This document shows positions 1 to 5,801 of a stretch of DNA of 8,855 bases, in pieces. The position numbers were made by a program, and so were the translations under genes. The notes under the pieces are model-generated. The model saw nothing but the letters and a program-made list of their open reading frames with translations, did no database searches and was not told the DNA's origin. The stretch is from an uncultured Desulfovibrio sp. (GTDB taxonomy: Bacteria; Desulfobacterota; Desulfovibrionia; Desulfovibrionales; Desulfovibrionaceae). The stretch's first letter is position 1. Each line of letters opens with the position of its first letter. Location: positions 1 through 8,855 of the forward strand of contig USCL01000156.1 in the NCBI GenBank assembly GCA_900553145.1. Reading direction: 5' to 3'.

Positions 1-1
1 C

Positions 2-415
2 GATCCCGACTGCCGGTTCTACTGCATGGAGGATGTCGAACTGTACCGCTTCCCCGGCGCGCTGCTGCACAATCCGCGCTTCGTCGCCGAATATCCGGAC
101 CTCATCATCAACCTGATGGTCTCCATGAGCACCAAGGTGCTCGTCATGCACGCCAACCTTTCCGAAGCGGGCGGCGGGACGGCGGTGAAGCAGGTCAGCC
201 TCTTTTTGTGCGGACTTTCACGTCTGCACGGCGGCAAGCTCGACTTCAACCCGCAGATGACACAGGAAGAACTGGCCGTTTTCCTTGGAATGCACCGGGC
301 TACGCTCGTCAGGGCATTGCATTCCCTGCGCGAATGCGGCGCGCTCCTCCAGCTTACCAAGAACCGCCTCCGCATCGGCGACCTTGCGCTCCTGCAAAAA
401 ACGGCCGAGGAATAA
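2..415 (+). CDS. Crp/Fnr-family transcriptional regulator, C-terminal part (5' truncated)
   Basis: The open frame runs from the window edge to TAA at 413-415, so the true start lies upstream; the ATG at 26 is probably internal because the frame before it (DPDCRFYC) is open and reads like the end of a sensor beta-roll. What is visible is the end of an effector domain, a long dimerisation helix (around bases 90-170) and a winged helix-turn-helix at about 257-337 (TQEELAVFLGMHRATLVRAL). Proteins of this family sense cAMP, oxygen, NO, heme or other signals and bind palindromic sites as dimers. In CRP and FNR the recognition helix carries R-E-T with a Glu that contacts DNA; here it reads HRATLVRAL, with Ala at that place by my alignment, so an unusual target site is likely. 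It sits immediately upstream, on the same strand, of the three-gene redox/transport unit, and control of that unit is a reasonable inference. Family call is firm; the signal is unknown. Confidence 0.85.
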   Translation, partial: DPDCRFYCMEDVELYRFPGALLHNPRFVAEYPDLIINLMVSMSTKVLVMHANLSEAGGGTAVKQVSLFLCGLSRLHGGKLDFNPQMTQEELAVFLGMHRATLVRALHSLRECGALLQLTKNRLRIGDLALLQKTAEE

Positions 416-436
416 CACGAGGCTTCTATACAAAAA

Positions 437-456
437 ACCATACAATCAAGTATGTT
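437..456. promoter_or_regulatory. Candidate Crp/Fnr-type operator (CATAC-N6-GTATG)
   Basis: ACCATAC-AATCAA-GTATGTT is an inverted repeat with arms matching at 6 of 7 positions. The 5-6-5 core (439-454) has the same geometry as the CRP site TGTGA-N6-TCACA but different bases. It lies just after the stop of the Crp/Fnr-family gene and upstream of the redox unit. TACAAT at 441-446 resembles a -10 box and would be covered by a bound protein; no good -35 box is seen in front of it. The operator role is inferred from geometry and position only. Confidence 0.35.
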
Positions 457-491
457 CCATCCTGAACTCCTTTTTTTCCTCTTTTTTTCAC

Positions 492-518
492 AAATGGCGC
501 AGATGCGCCATTTTCTTT
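492..518 (+). terminator. Hairpin plus T-tract after the regulator gene
   Basis: AAATGGCGC-AGAT-GCGCCATTT is a perfect 9-bp stem with a 4-base loop (492-513). The run TTTTCTTT (511-518) overlaps the end of the 3' arm. It fits an intrinsic terminator for the regulator, 77 bases after its stop. If transcription of the redox unit starts upstream, near 441-446, the same structure would lie in its leader and could act as an attenuator. The stem is also a palindrome that a protein could bind. Confidence 0.5.
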
Positions 519-522
519 AGAG

Positions 523-621
523 CGGCTGTGTGAAGGTTCGCACAATGGGAAGTGAGCCGGAGGGCGGATGCGCGCCCGCCCATCCCCTCACCCTTCACAT
601 AGCCGTCCCCCGCAAGCGGGG
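523..621 (+). other. Long foldable leader / inverted-repeat element before the redox genes
   Basis: The arms at 523-536 (CGGCTGTGTGAAGG) and 592-605 (CCTTCACATAGCCG) pair over 14 positions with one G-U. Directly inside, 552-556 (GTGAG) pairs with 587-591 (CTCAC), and 562-567 (GGGCGG) with 576-581 (CCGCCC). A separate small hairpin, CCCCG-CAAG-CGGGG, follows at 608-621, seven bases before the ribosome binding site. The layout suits a cis-acting RNA leader. An 83-base miniature inverted-repeat element is the alternative, but I see no flanking target duplication. It matches no riboswitch class I recognise. Confidence 0.5.
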
Positions 622-627
622 AACGCC

Positions 628-633
628 AAGGAG
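628..633 (+). promoter_or_regulatory. Ribosome binding site that decides the GTG start at 641
   Basis: AAGGAG stands 7 bases before GTG at 641. The same frame is open further upstream to a GTG at 530, but that region is the inverted-repeat leader and has no ribosome binding site or protein-like sequence. Confidence 0.75.
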
Positions 634-640
634 ACAGGAC

Positions 641-2260
641 GTGATCAACGTTATCGATCAAGACAAATGCATCGGATGCGGGACCTGCTTCAAGTCGTGC
701 AGCCTCGACGTCTTCCGCCTCGACACCGACCAGCGCAAGGTTTCGCCCTGCATGGCGGCGTGCCCGGCGGGGACCGACATCCGCGGCTACAACGCCCTCG
801 TGCAGCAGGGCAAGCTTGAGGAAGCCGCCCGGAAACTCCGTCAGGCCAACCCCTTCCCCGGCATCACCGGGCGCATCTGCTTCCACCCCTGTGAAAAGGA
901 ATGCGCGCGCAACGCCGTGGACGGGGCGGTCAACATCAACGCCGTCGAACAGTTCCTCGGCGATCTCGATCTGCCCGAAGAGCTGCCCGCCGTCCGCCAT
1001 ACCGCCAAGGCCGCCGTGGTGGGTTCCGGCCCCGCCGGGCTCTCCTGCGCCTGTTTCATGGCCCGCATGGGCTACCCCGTCACCGTTTTCGAGGCCGCGC
1101 CGCGCCCCGGCGGCATGCTCCGCTACGGCATCCCGGCCTACCGCCTGCCCGACGCCGTGATCGAGGCGCATGTGGCCCGGCTCGAAGCCCTCGGCGTCGC
1201 CTTCCGCTGCAATACCCGCATCGGCAAGGGCGGCGACCTGACCCTCGAAGACCTGCGCCGCCGCGGCTACAAGGTTTTCCTCCTCGCACCCGGAACCAGC
1301 CTCAGCCGCAGGCTTCCCCTTGAAGGCGCGGAACTCCCCGGCGTGCTGTGGGGCGTGGAATTCCTGCGCGCCGTGCGCAGCGATCACGCCCCGGCCTTCT
1401 CCGGGCATGTGGTCGTCGTAGGCGGCGGCGATGTCGCCGTCGATGCGGCCATTTCCGCCAAACGCCTCGGCGCGGCGTCCGTGAGCATGGTTTCGCTGGA
1501 ATCCGAAGCCGAACTGCCCGCCTATCCGCACAATATCGCCGACGCCCGCGACGAGGGCATCGACTTCCAGTGCGGCTGGGGCCCAGTGCGCGTCGAAGGC
1601 ACGGATGCCGTTACCGGCCTCACCGTCAAGGCCTGCCTCTCCGTCAAGGACGCTTCCGGCGCATTCCGCCCGTCCTTCGATGAGGCGCAAACCCGTACCA
1701 TCCCCGCCGACGCCGTGATCTTCGCCATCGGGCAGGCCGCCGATCTCGATCCCTTCGCGGACGACGTGGACATCACGCCCCGCCGCACCATCGGCACCGC
1801 CGCCGTCACCTTCGAAACCTCCCGTCCCGACGTGTTCGCGGCGGGCGACGCCGCCAGCGGCCCGGCCTCGGCCATCCAAGCCATCGCCGGAGGCCGCGAG
1901 GCCGCCTTCTCGATGGACCGCTACCTGCGCGGGAGCCAGATCCTCGCCAACCGCGCCGATGTCCGCGAAACGGTGGACAAGGACAGGCTCCCCGGCGAAG
2001 GCGTGCTCCCCGCCCCGCGCAACGAGCGCGCCGTCATCGACGCCCCCGGCTTCGAGGAACGGCGGCAGGGACTGGATCTCCATGCCGCGCTGGCCGAGGG
2101 CATGCGCTGCATGACCTGCGGGGCCAAAGCCCGCATCGCCTACAACGACGACTGCATGACCTGCTTCACCTGCGAGCTCCGCTGCCCCGCGGAAGCCATC
2201 AACGTGCATCCCTTCAAGGAACCCCTCCCGCGAACCCTTGAAATCCATTGCGAGGACTAG
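641..2260 (+). CDS. GltD/NfnB/DsrL-like FAD-NAD(P)H oxidoreductase with 4Fe-4S motifs at both ends
   Basis: This 539-residue protein starts at GTG 641. Residues 10-20 form a ferredoxin-type motif (CIGCGTCFKSC). Next comes the helical iron-sulfur domain of the GltD-like family, with C37, C41, C80, C84 and C88 in PCMAACPAGTDIRGY and GRICFHPCEKEC. Residues 128-133 (GSGPAG) are the FAD Rossmann motif and 261-264 (GGGD) mark the NAD(P)H domain; PDVFAAGDAASGPA is the closing FAD motif. The C-terminus adds RCMTCG (C490, C493) and a 4Fe-4S motif (C505, C508, C511, C515; CMTCFTCELRCP). Relatives pass electrons between NAD(P)H and ferredoxin-like centres in the cytoplasm. The flavoprotein gene follows after 2 bases, so the product is probably its electron partner, in place of a FrdB/AprB subunit. 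Most relatives read CGRVC where this has TGRIC, so one cluster may be altered. No signal peptide or membrane segment is seen. Direction of electron flow cannot be read from sequence. Confidence 0.85.
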   Translation: MINVIDQDKCIGCGTCFKSCSLDVFRLDTDQRKVSPCMAACPAGTDIRGYNALVQQGKLEEAARKLRQANPFPGITGRICFHPCEKECARNAVDGAVNINAVEQFLGDLDLPEELPAVRHTAKAAVVGSGPAGLSCACFMARMGYPVTVFEAAPRPGGMLRYGIPAYRLPDAVIEAHVARLEALGVAFRCNTRIGKGGDLTLEDLRRRGYKVFLLAPGTSLSRRLPLEGAELPGVLWGVEFLRAVRSDHAPAFSGHVVVVGGGDVAVDAAISAKRLGAASVSMVSLESEAELPAYPHNIADARDEGIDFQCGWGPVRVEGTDAVTGLTVKACLSVKDASGAFRPSFDEAQTRTIPADAVIFAIGQAADLDPFADDVDITPRRTIGTAAVTFETSRPDVFAAGDAASGPASAIQAIAGGREAAFSMDRYLRGSQILANRADVRETVDKDRLPGEGVLPAPRNERAVIDAPGFEERRQGLDLHAALAEGMRCMTCGAKARIAYNDDCMTCFTCELRCPAEAINVHPFKEPLPRTLEIHCED

Positions 2261-2262
2261 CC

Positions 2263-3972
2263 ATGAGTGCGAAACCTTTTGTTTTCGATACGGACGTGCT
2301 GATCATCGGCGGCGGCTTTTCGGGTTCGTGGGCCGCGCTGACCGCCCGGCAACATGTGGAGAACGTGCTCATCGTCGACAAGGGCCCCCGCGACTGGGGC
2401 GGGCTCGGCGGGATGTCCGGCGGCGACATGATCGTCAAGCAGCCGGAATTCGCGGCCAAGGATCTTGTCGAGGAGCTGGTCTATTATTACGACGGGCTAT
2501 GCGAACAGGACGTGCTTGAGGAGATCCTCAACCAGTCCTACGAACGCTTCAAGGATTACGAGCGCATGGGCCACGAGTTCGCCCGCGACGATTCCGGCAA
2601 ACTCATGAGCATCCCGCAGCGCGGGCTCGAGCTTATGCGCTATTACTTCTACCACCCCTACGGCAAGGGCGGCGCGCACACCACGCAGATCCTCAACGCC
2701 GAGCTTCAGCGGCTCAACGTGCGGCGGCTCGGGCGCATCGAAATCACCGATCTCGTCAAGGACGGCGACGCCATTGCCGGGGCCGTGGGCTTCCACGCCC
2801 AGAGCGGCACGCCCTGCCTGTTCCGGGCCAAGGCCGTCATCCTCGCCGCGCACAACGGCGGCTGGAAGGGCTCCTACCTGCTGAACACCTGCGCGGGCGA
2901 AGGCGCGGCGCTGGCCTACGGCGCGGGCGCGTCCCTGCGCAACATGGAATTCATCGAAAACTGGAACGTCCCCAAGCTGTTCGCATGGGAAGGGCAGACC
3001 GGGATGCTCCCCTACGGCGCGCGCTTCCTCAACGGCGAAGGCGAGGACTTCATGCGCCGTTACTCGCCGAAGCTCGGGGCCAAGGCCGACCCGCACTACA
3101 ACGTGCGCGGCATGGCCTTTGAAGTCCGGGCCGGGCGCGGGCCGATCTTCTTCGACACCAGCACCATGAGCCCGGAAGGCATCGAGATCATGACCCCCAC
3201 CGGCGGCTGGATGAAGCTCAACGACACCAAGCTCAAGGAACTCGGCATCGACTTCTTCAAGAGCAAGACCGAATGGATGCCGCAGGTGCTGACCTCGTTC
3301 GGCGGCACCGTGGCCGACAAGCTCGGCAGGAGCGGCGTTCCGGGCCTGTTCGTGGCCGGGCGCGCCCGCAGCGTCACCCCCGGCGTCTACATGGGCGGCT
3401 GGGACACCTGCAAAACCACCACGACCGGCTATATCGCCGGGAACAGCGCGGGCGAATACGTCTCGGGCCTCGGCACCGCGCCCCGGTTCGACGACGCCCA
3501 CGCTTCCGGCACGCTCGACGCCACCCTGTCCCTGCTCGGCAAGCCGGGCGTCTATCCCAAGGACGTGGTGCGGCTCATGCAGGAACTCATGGCCCCGATG
3601 GACGTCTGCATCCTCAAGACCGGCAAGGGCCTCACCCGCTCGCTGGAACGCCTTGAAGACGCCAAACGGAACATCCTGCCGTACATGACCGCCCCCGAGC
3701 CGCACTACCTGGTCAAGCTCGTGGAAGCGCGCTCCATGGCGCTGATCACCGAAATGTACCTGAAGGCGTCGCTCATGCGCAAGGAATCGCGCAGCGGCCA
3801 CTACCGCGAGGACTTCCCCGAACGCCACGGCGATCCGGCATGGATCGTCATCCGCGACGGGCACGACGGCATGGATCTCAAAGCCGATCCCGTGCCGATG
3901 GGCCGCTACCCGGTAAAGCCCCACCGCTATTATATGGATAACTTCGCCTTCCCCAAATCCCCGGCCATCTAA
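2263..3972 (+). CDS. FAD flavoprotein of the FrdA/SdhA/AprA superfamily, substrate unknown
   Basis: This 569-residue protein starts at ATG 2263, preceded by GAGG at 2252-2255 inside the end of the previous gene; a TTG at 2248 has no such site. The N-terminus has the FAD motif GGGFSG (16-21) followed by VDKG. The segment RDWGGLGGMSGGD replaces the SHT-type FAD-linking His motif, so FAD should be non-covalent. Other family landmarks are NMEFI (227-231), LNGEGEDFM (256-264), GRGPIFFDTS (291-300) and the helical-domain motif ESRSGHYREDFPER (508-521). Spacing around GEDFM and GRGPI recalls APS reductase A as much as fumarate reductase. The FrdA/SdhA substrate residues are not found: no HPT after NMEFI, Leu249 where the catalytic Arg should be, and TPGVYMGGWDTCK (372-384) instead of HGANRLGGNS. 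There is no Tat or Sec signal and no bound cluster motif, so it acts in the cytoplasm and needs a partner for electrons, most likely the upstream gene product. Annotation as fumarate reductase would be wrong in my view. Confidence 0.8.
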   Translation: MSAKPFVFDTDVLIIGGGFSGSWAALTARQHVENVLIVDKGPRDWGGLGGMSGGDMIVKQPEFAAKDLVEELVYYYDGLCEQDVLEEILNQSYERFKDYERMGHEFARDDSGKLMSIPQRGLELMRYYFYHPYGKGGAHTTQILNAELQRLNVRRLGRIEITDLVKDGDAIAGAVGFHAQSGTPCLFRAKAVILAAHNGGWKGSYLLNTCAGEGAALAYGAGASLRNMEFIENWNVPKLFAWEGQTGMLPYGARFLNGEGEDFMRRYSPKLGAKADPHYNVRGMAFEVRAGRGPIFFDTSTMSPEGIEIMTPTGGWMKLNDTKLKELGIDFFKSKTEWMPQVLTSFGGTVADKLGRSGVPGLFVAGRARSVTPGVYMGGWDTCKTTTTGYIAGNSAGEYVSGLGTAPRFDDAHASGTLDATLSLLGKPGVYPKDVVRLMQELMAPMDVCILKTGKGLTRSLERLEDAKRNILPYMTAPEPHYLVKLVEARSMALITEMYLKASLMRKESRSGHYREDFPERHGDPAWIVIRDGHDGMDLKADPVPMGRYPVKPHRYYMDNFAFPKSPAI

Positions 3973-3982
3973 GGCAGCGTCC

Positions 3983-4013
3983 GCCGCGCCGGGATCCCGC
4001 AGACCGGCGCGGC
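3983..4013 (+). other. Intercistronic hairpin between flavoprotein and permease genes
   Basis: GCCGCGCCGG and CCGGCGCGGC are perfect 10-base complementary arms around an 11-base loop. The hairpin begins 11 bases after the flavoprotein stop. No T-tract follows, so it is not a normal intrinsic terminator. A GC stem here could protect the 3' end of the upstream message and lower permease output relative to the enzymes. That role is inferred. Confidence 0.55.
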
Positions 4014-4053
4014 CAGCCCCGTCCCCCGAATCCGCCTCTTGCAGGAGTGCCCC

Positions 4054-5439
4054 ATGAACCGTGCCCTGACCTTGAAATGGTTTGTCGTGCTCGGCATCGC
4101 CAGCCTGTTCTATCTGCTGGCCCCCCGCGACGTGTCGCCTCAGATGCCCCTCTACCTCGGGATGACCTCCGCAGCGGTCGTCATCTGGACCTTTGACCTG
4201 CTGCCCGCCGTGGCCGTGGCCGCCGCGCTGACCTTCCTCTACCTGCTGACCAACATGGCCCCGCCCGAAGTCGTGCTCGGGCCGTGGACCACCGTGCTCA
4301 TCTGGACGACCTTCGGCGCGGCCATCTTCGGCGAAGCCATGGAAAAGACCGGGCTCGCCAAGCGCGTGGCCCTGCGCTGCATGCTCCTCACGGGCGGCAC
4401 GTTCACCGGGATGCTCATCGGGTTCGCCATCGGCGGCATCATCCTCGGCCTGCTGCTGGCTTCCGGCTTCGCCCGCACGGTCATCTTCTGCGCCATCGCC
4501 GTGGGCATCATCAGGGCGCTGGACATCGATCCCAAATCCCGCATGTCCTCGATCATCGTCATCGCCTGTTTCTTCGCGGCGGCCGCCCCGACCATGCAGT
4601 TCCTGCACACCTCGGAGTCCTTCATCTGGTCGTTCCAAGTGCTCATGAAGGCCATCGGCGGCAATGTGGACTGGTGGGGATACCTGAACCACGCCTGCCT
4701 CATCAACACCATCTACGTCGCCCTGTCCTTCCTGACCCTCTACTTCATGCGCGGCAAGGTGCAGCTCCCCGAGGGCGCCAAGCTCAAGCTCATCCTTGAG
4801 GAACGGCTTGCCGAAATGGGGCCCATGACGCTCGCCGAAAAGCGCCTCCTCGCGCTCGCCATCCTCGGCATCCTCGGCTTCATGGTCGAACCGTGGACCG
4901 GCTTGAACGCCGTGTACATCCTCTGCCTCGTGGCGCTCTTCTGCTACATGCCCGGCATGAAGATCATGGAGCCCTCTTCCTTCAACAGCCTGATCATCGT
5001 CTTCCTCGTGTTCGTGGCCGGCTGCATGGCCATCGGGTTCGTGGCGGGCGAGGTCGGGGCCAACAAGTGGGCCGTTTCGTCCATCATCCCGTTCCTCAAG
5101 GAACTGCCCCCCACGCTCGGCGTGCTCTGTTCCTACCTCGCGGGCGTGATCACCAACCTGCTCCTGACACCCTTCGCGGCGACCGTCGCCTTCACCCCCG
5201 CGTTCGGCGAGCTCGGCCTTCAGATGGGCATCAACCCCCTGCCCCTGTTCTACGCCTTCGAGTACGGGCTCGATCAGTACTTCTTCCCCTATGAAGGCGT
5301 CATGTTCCTGTACATCTTCACCACCGGCTGCGTGACCCTCAAGCACATCATCCCCACGATGATCGCCCGCTGCATCGTCGCCGGGGCGTTCATCGCCGTC
5401 ATCGCCATCCCCTACTGGACCTTCATCGGCATCATGTAA
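4054..5439 (+). CDS. DASS/SLC13-like anion permease
   Basis: This 461-residue integral membrane protein starts at ATG 4054, with AGGAG at 4043-4047 six bases upstream. I count about 11 to 13 hydrophobic segments, beginning at residues 5-24 and 29-67 and ending with a hydrophobic helix at the C-terminus. The two-repeat layout, with a central charged loop (about 235-265, ending EERLAEMGPMTLAEKR), fits divalent-anion:sodium symporters and the wider ion transporter superfamily, which carry dicarboxylates, citrate, sulfate or related anions across the inner membrane. The usual SNT sodium/substrate motifs are not seen: the equivalent places seem to be FLHTSES (183-189) and VITNLLLTP (365-373). Substrate and coupling ion may therefore differ from the known members. 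It is the last gene before the strong terminator and lies 81 bases after the flavoprotein, so it probably supplies that enzyme's substrate or exports its product. Confidence 0.75.
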   Translation: MNRALTLKWFVVLGIASLFYLLAPRDVSPQMPLYLGMTSAAVVIWTFDLLPAVAVAAALTFLYLLTNMAPPEVVLGPWTTVLIWTTFGAAIFGEAMEKTGLAKRVALRCMLLTGGTFTGMLIGFAIGGIILGLLLASGFARTVIFCAIAVGIIRALDIDPKSRMSSIIVIACFFAAAAPTMQFLHTSESFIWSFQVLMKAIGGNVDWWGYLNHACLINTIYVALSFLTLYFMRGKVQLPEGAKLKLILEERLAEMGPMTLAEKRLLALAILGILGFMVEPWTGLNAVYILCLVALFCYMPGMKIMEPSSFNSLIIVFLVFVAGCMAIGFVAGEVGANKWAVSSIIPFLKELPPTLGVLCSYLAGVITNLLLTPFAATVAFTPAFGELGLQMGINPLPLFYAFEYGLDQYFFPYEGVMFLYIFTTGCVTLKHIIPTMIARCIVAGAFIAVIAIPYWTFIGIM

Positions 5440-5479
5440 CCCCGCTGCGGCCCGCTCCCGCGCATCTCCTCCCGCTCCC

Positions 5480-5497
5480 GGATGCCCCCCGGCATCC
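5480..5497 (+). other. Small perfect hairpin before the terminator
   Basis: GGATGCC-CCCC-GGCATCC is a 7-bp stem with a 4-base loop, two bases before the main terminator stem. It has no T-tract of its own. It may be a stabilising 3' structure. Confidence 0.5.
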
Positions 5498-5499
5498 CC

Positions 5500-5552
5500 A
5501 AAAGACGTTGCCGCATCCGGCTTTCAGGCCAAGGATGCGGCAACGTCTTTTT
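5500..5552 (+). terminator. Strong intrinsic terminator, probably bidirectional
   Basis: The arm 5500-5518 (AAAAGACGTTGCCGCATCC) is exactly complementary to 5533-5551 over 19 bases, with a 14-base loop that can itself close by GGC/GCC. The 3' arm ends in TTTTT (5548-5552). The A-run on the 5' side gives the other strand a T-tract too. It ends the permease gene's transcription unit. Confidence 0.92.
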
Positions 5553-5740
5553 AGGTTCTGTCATGGCATCTGATTGATACGCATCTATAAGTATGTTGTA
5601 TTTACACTCTTTTTGCCGATACGCCCCACAACAAAGAACGTTCCCTTCAGCATCTGTCCAAACTCTTATGAAATGAAATATCAATCGCTTACTGTGACAG
5701 AGCCTCTTTTCATGCATGCCCCCGGCGCCGGGACGGTTCC
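5553..5740. other. AT-richer spacer with palindromes, no convincing gene
   Basis: This stretch is clearly richer in A and T than its neighbours. It contains AAGTATGTT at 5589-5597, also found in the candidate operator at 448-456. CTGTCA near 5558-5563 and TGACAG near 5695-5700 are inverted. Two short perfect palindromes stand side by side: CATGCATG (5711-5718) and CCCGGCGCCGGG (5721-5732). A minus-strand frame is open across it but runs through the terminator stem. I assign no gene here; it may hold promoter elements or a small RNA. Confidence 0.4.
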
Positions 5741-5769
5741 TTGACAGGCCAGCCCTCAATGCCCACATT
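5741..5769 (+). promoter_or_regulatory. Possible sigma-70 type promoter for the YkvA-family gene
   Basis: TTGACA at 5741-5746 is a perfect -35 box. Seventeen bases later CACATT (5764-5769) matches the -10 consensus at only three positions. It lies about 33 bases before the ATG. The -35 box is good and the -10 is weak. Confidence 0.35.
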
Positions 5770-5801
5770 CAGCACAAATGCGGGCGGAACGAGGAGGCAC
5801 C

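Noticed and set aside
530..640. N-terminal extension of the oxidoreductase from the GTG at 530
   Set aside because: It would translate the inverted-repeat leader, has no ribosome binding site, and is not protein-like; AAGGAG before GTG 641 and the immediate ferredoxin motif give the better start.
488..2248. Long minus-strand open frame of about 586 codons opposite the oxidoreductase gene
   Set aside because: Low-complexity Gly/Ala/Asp/His-rich product typical of the antisense of a GC-rich gene; no family motif and the plus-strand gene is certain.
2263..3972. Naming the flavoprotein frdA, sdhA or aprA
   Set aside because: Substrate-binding motifs of fumarate reductase and succinate dehydrogenase are missing, the AprA-like segment is not preserved, and no FrdB, FrdC or AprB gene is present.
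2497..5346. Very long minus-strand open frame of about 949 codons opposite the flavoprotein and permease genes
   Set aside because: It covers two clear genes and their spacer on the other strand, with His/Glu/Gly-rich composition expected of an antisense shadow.
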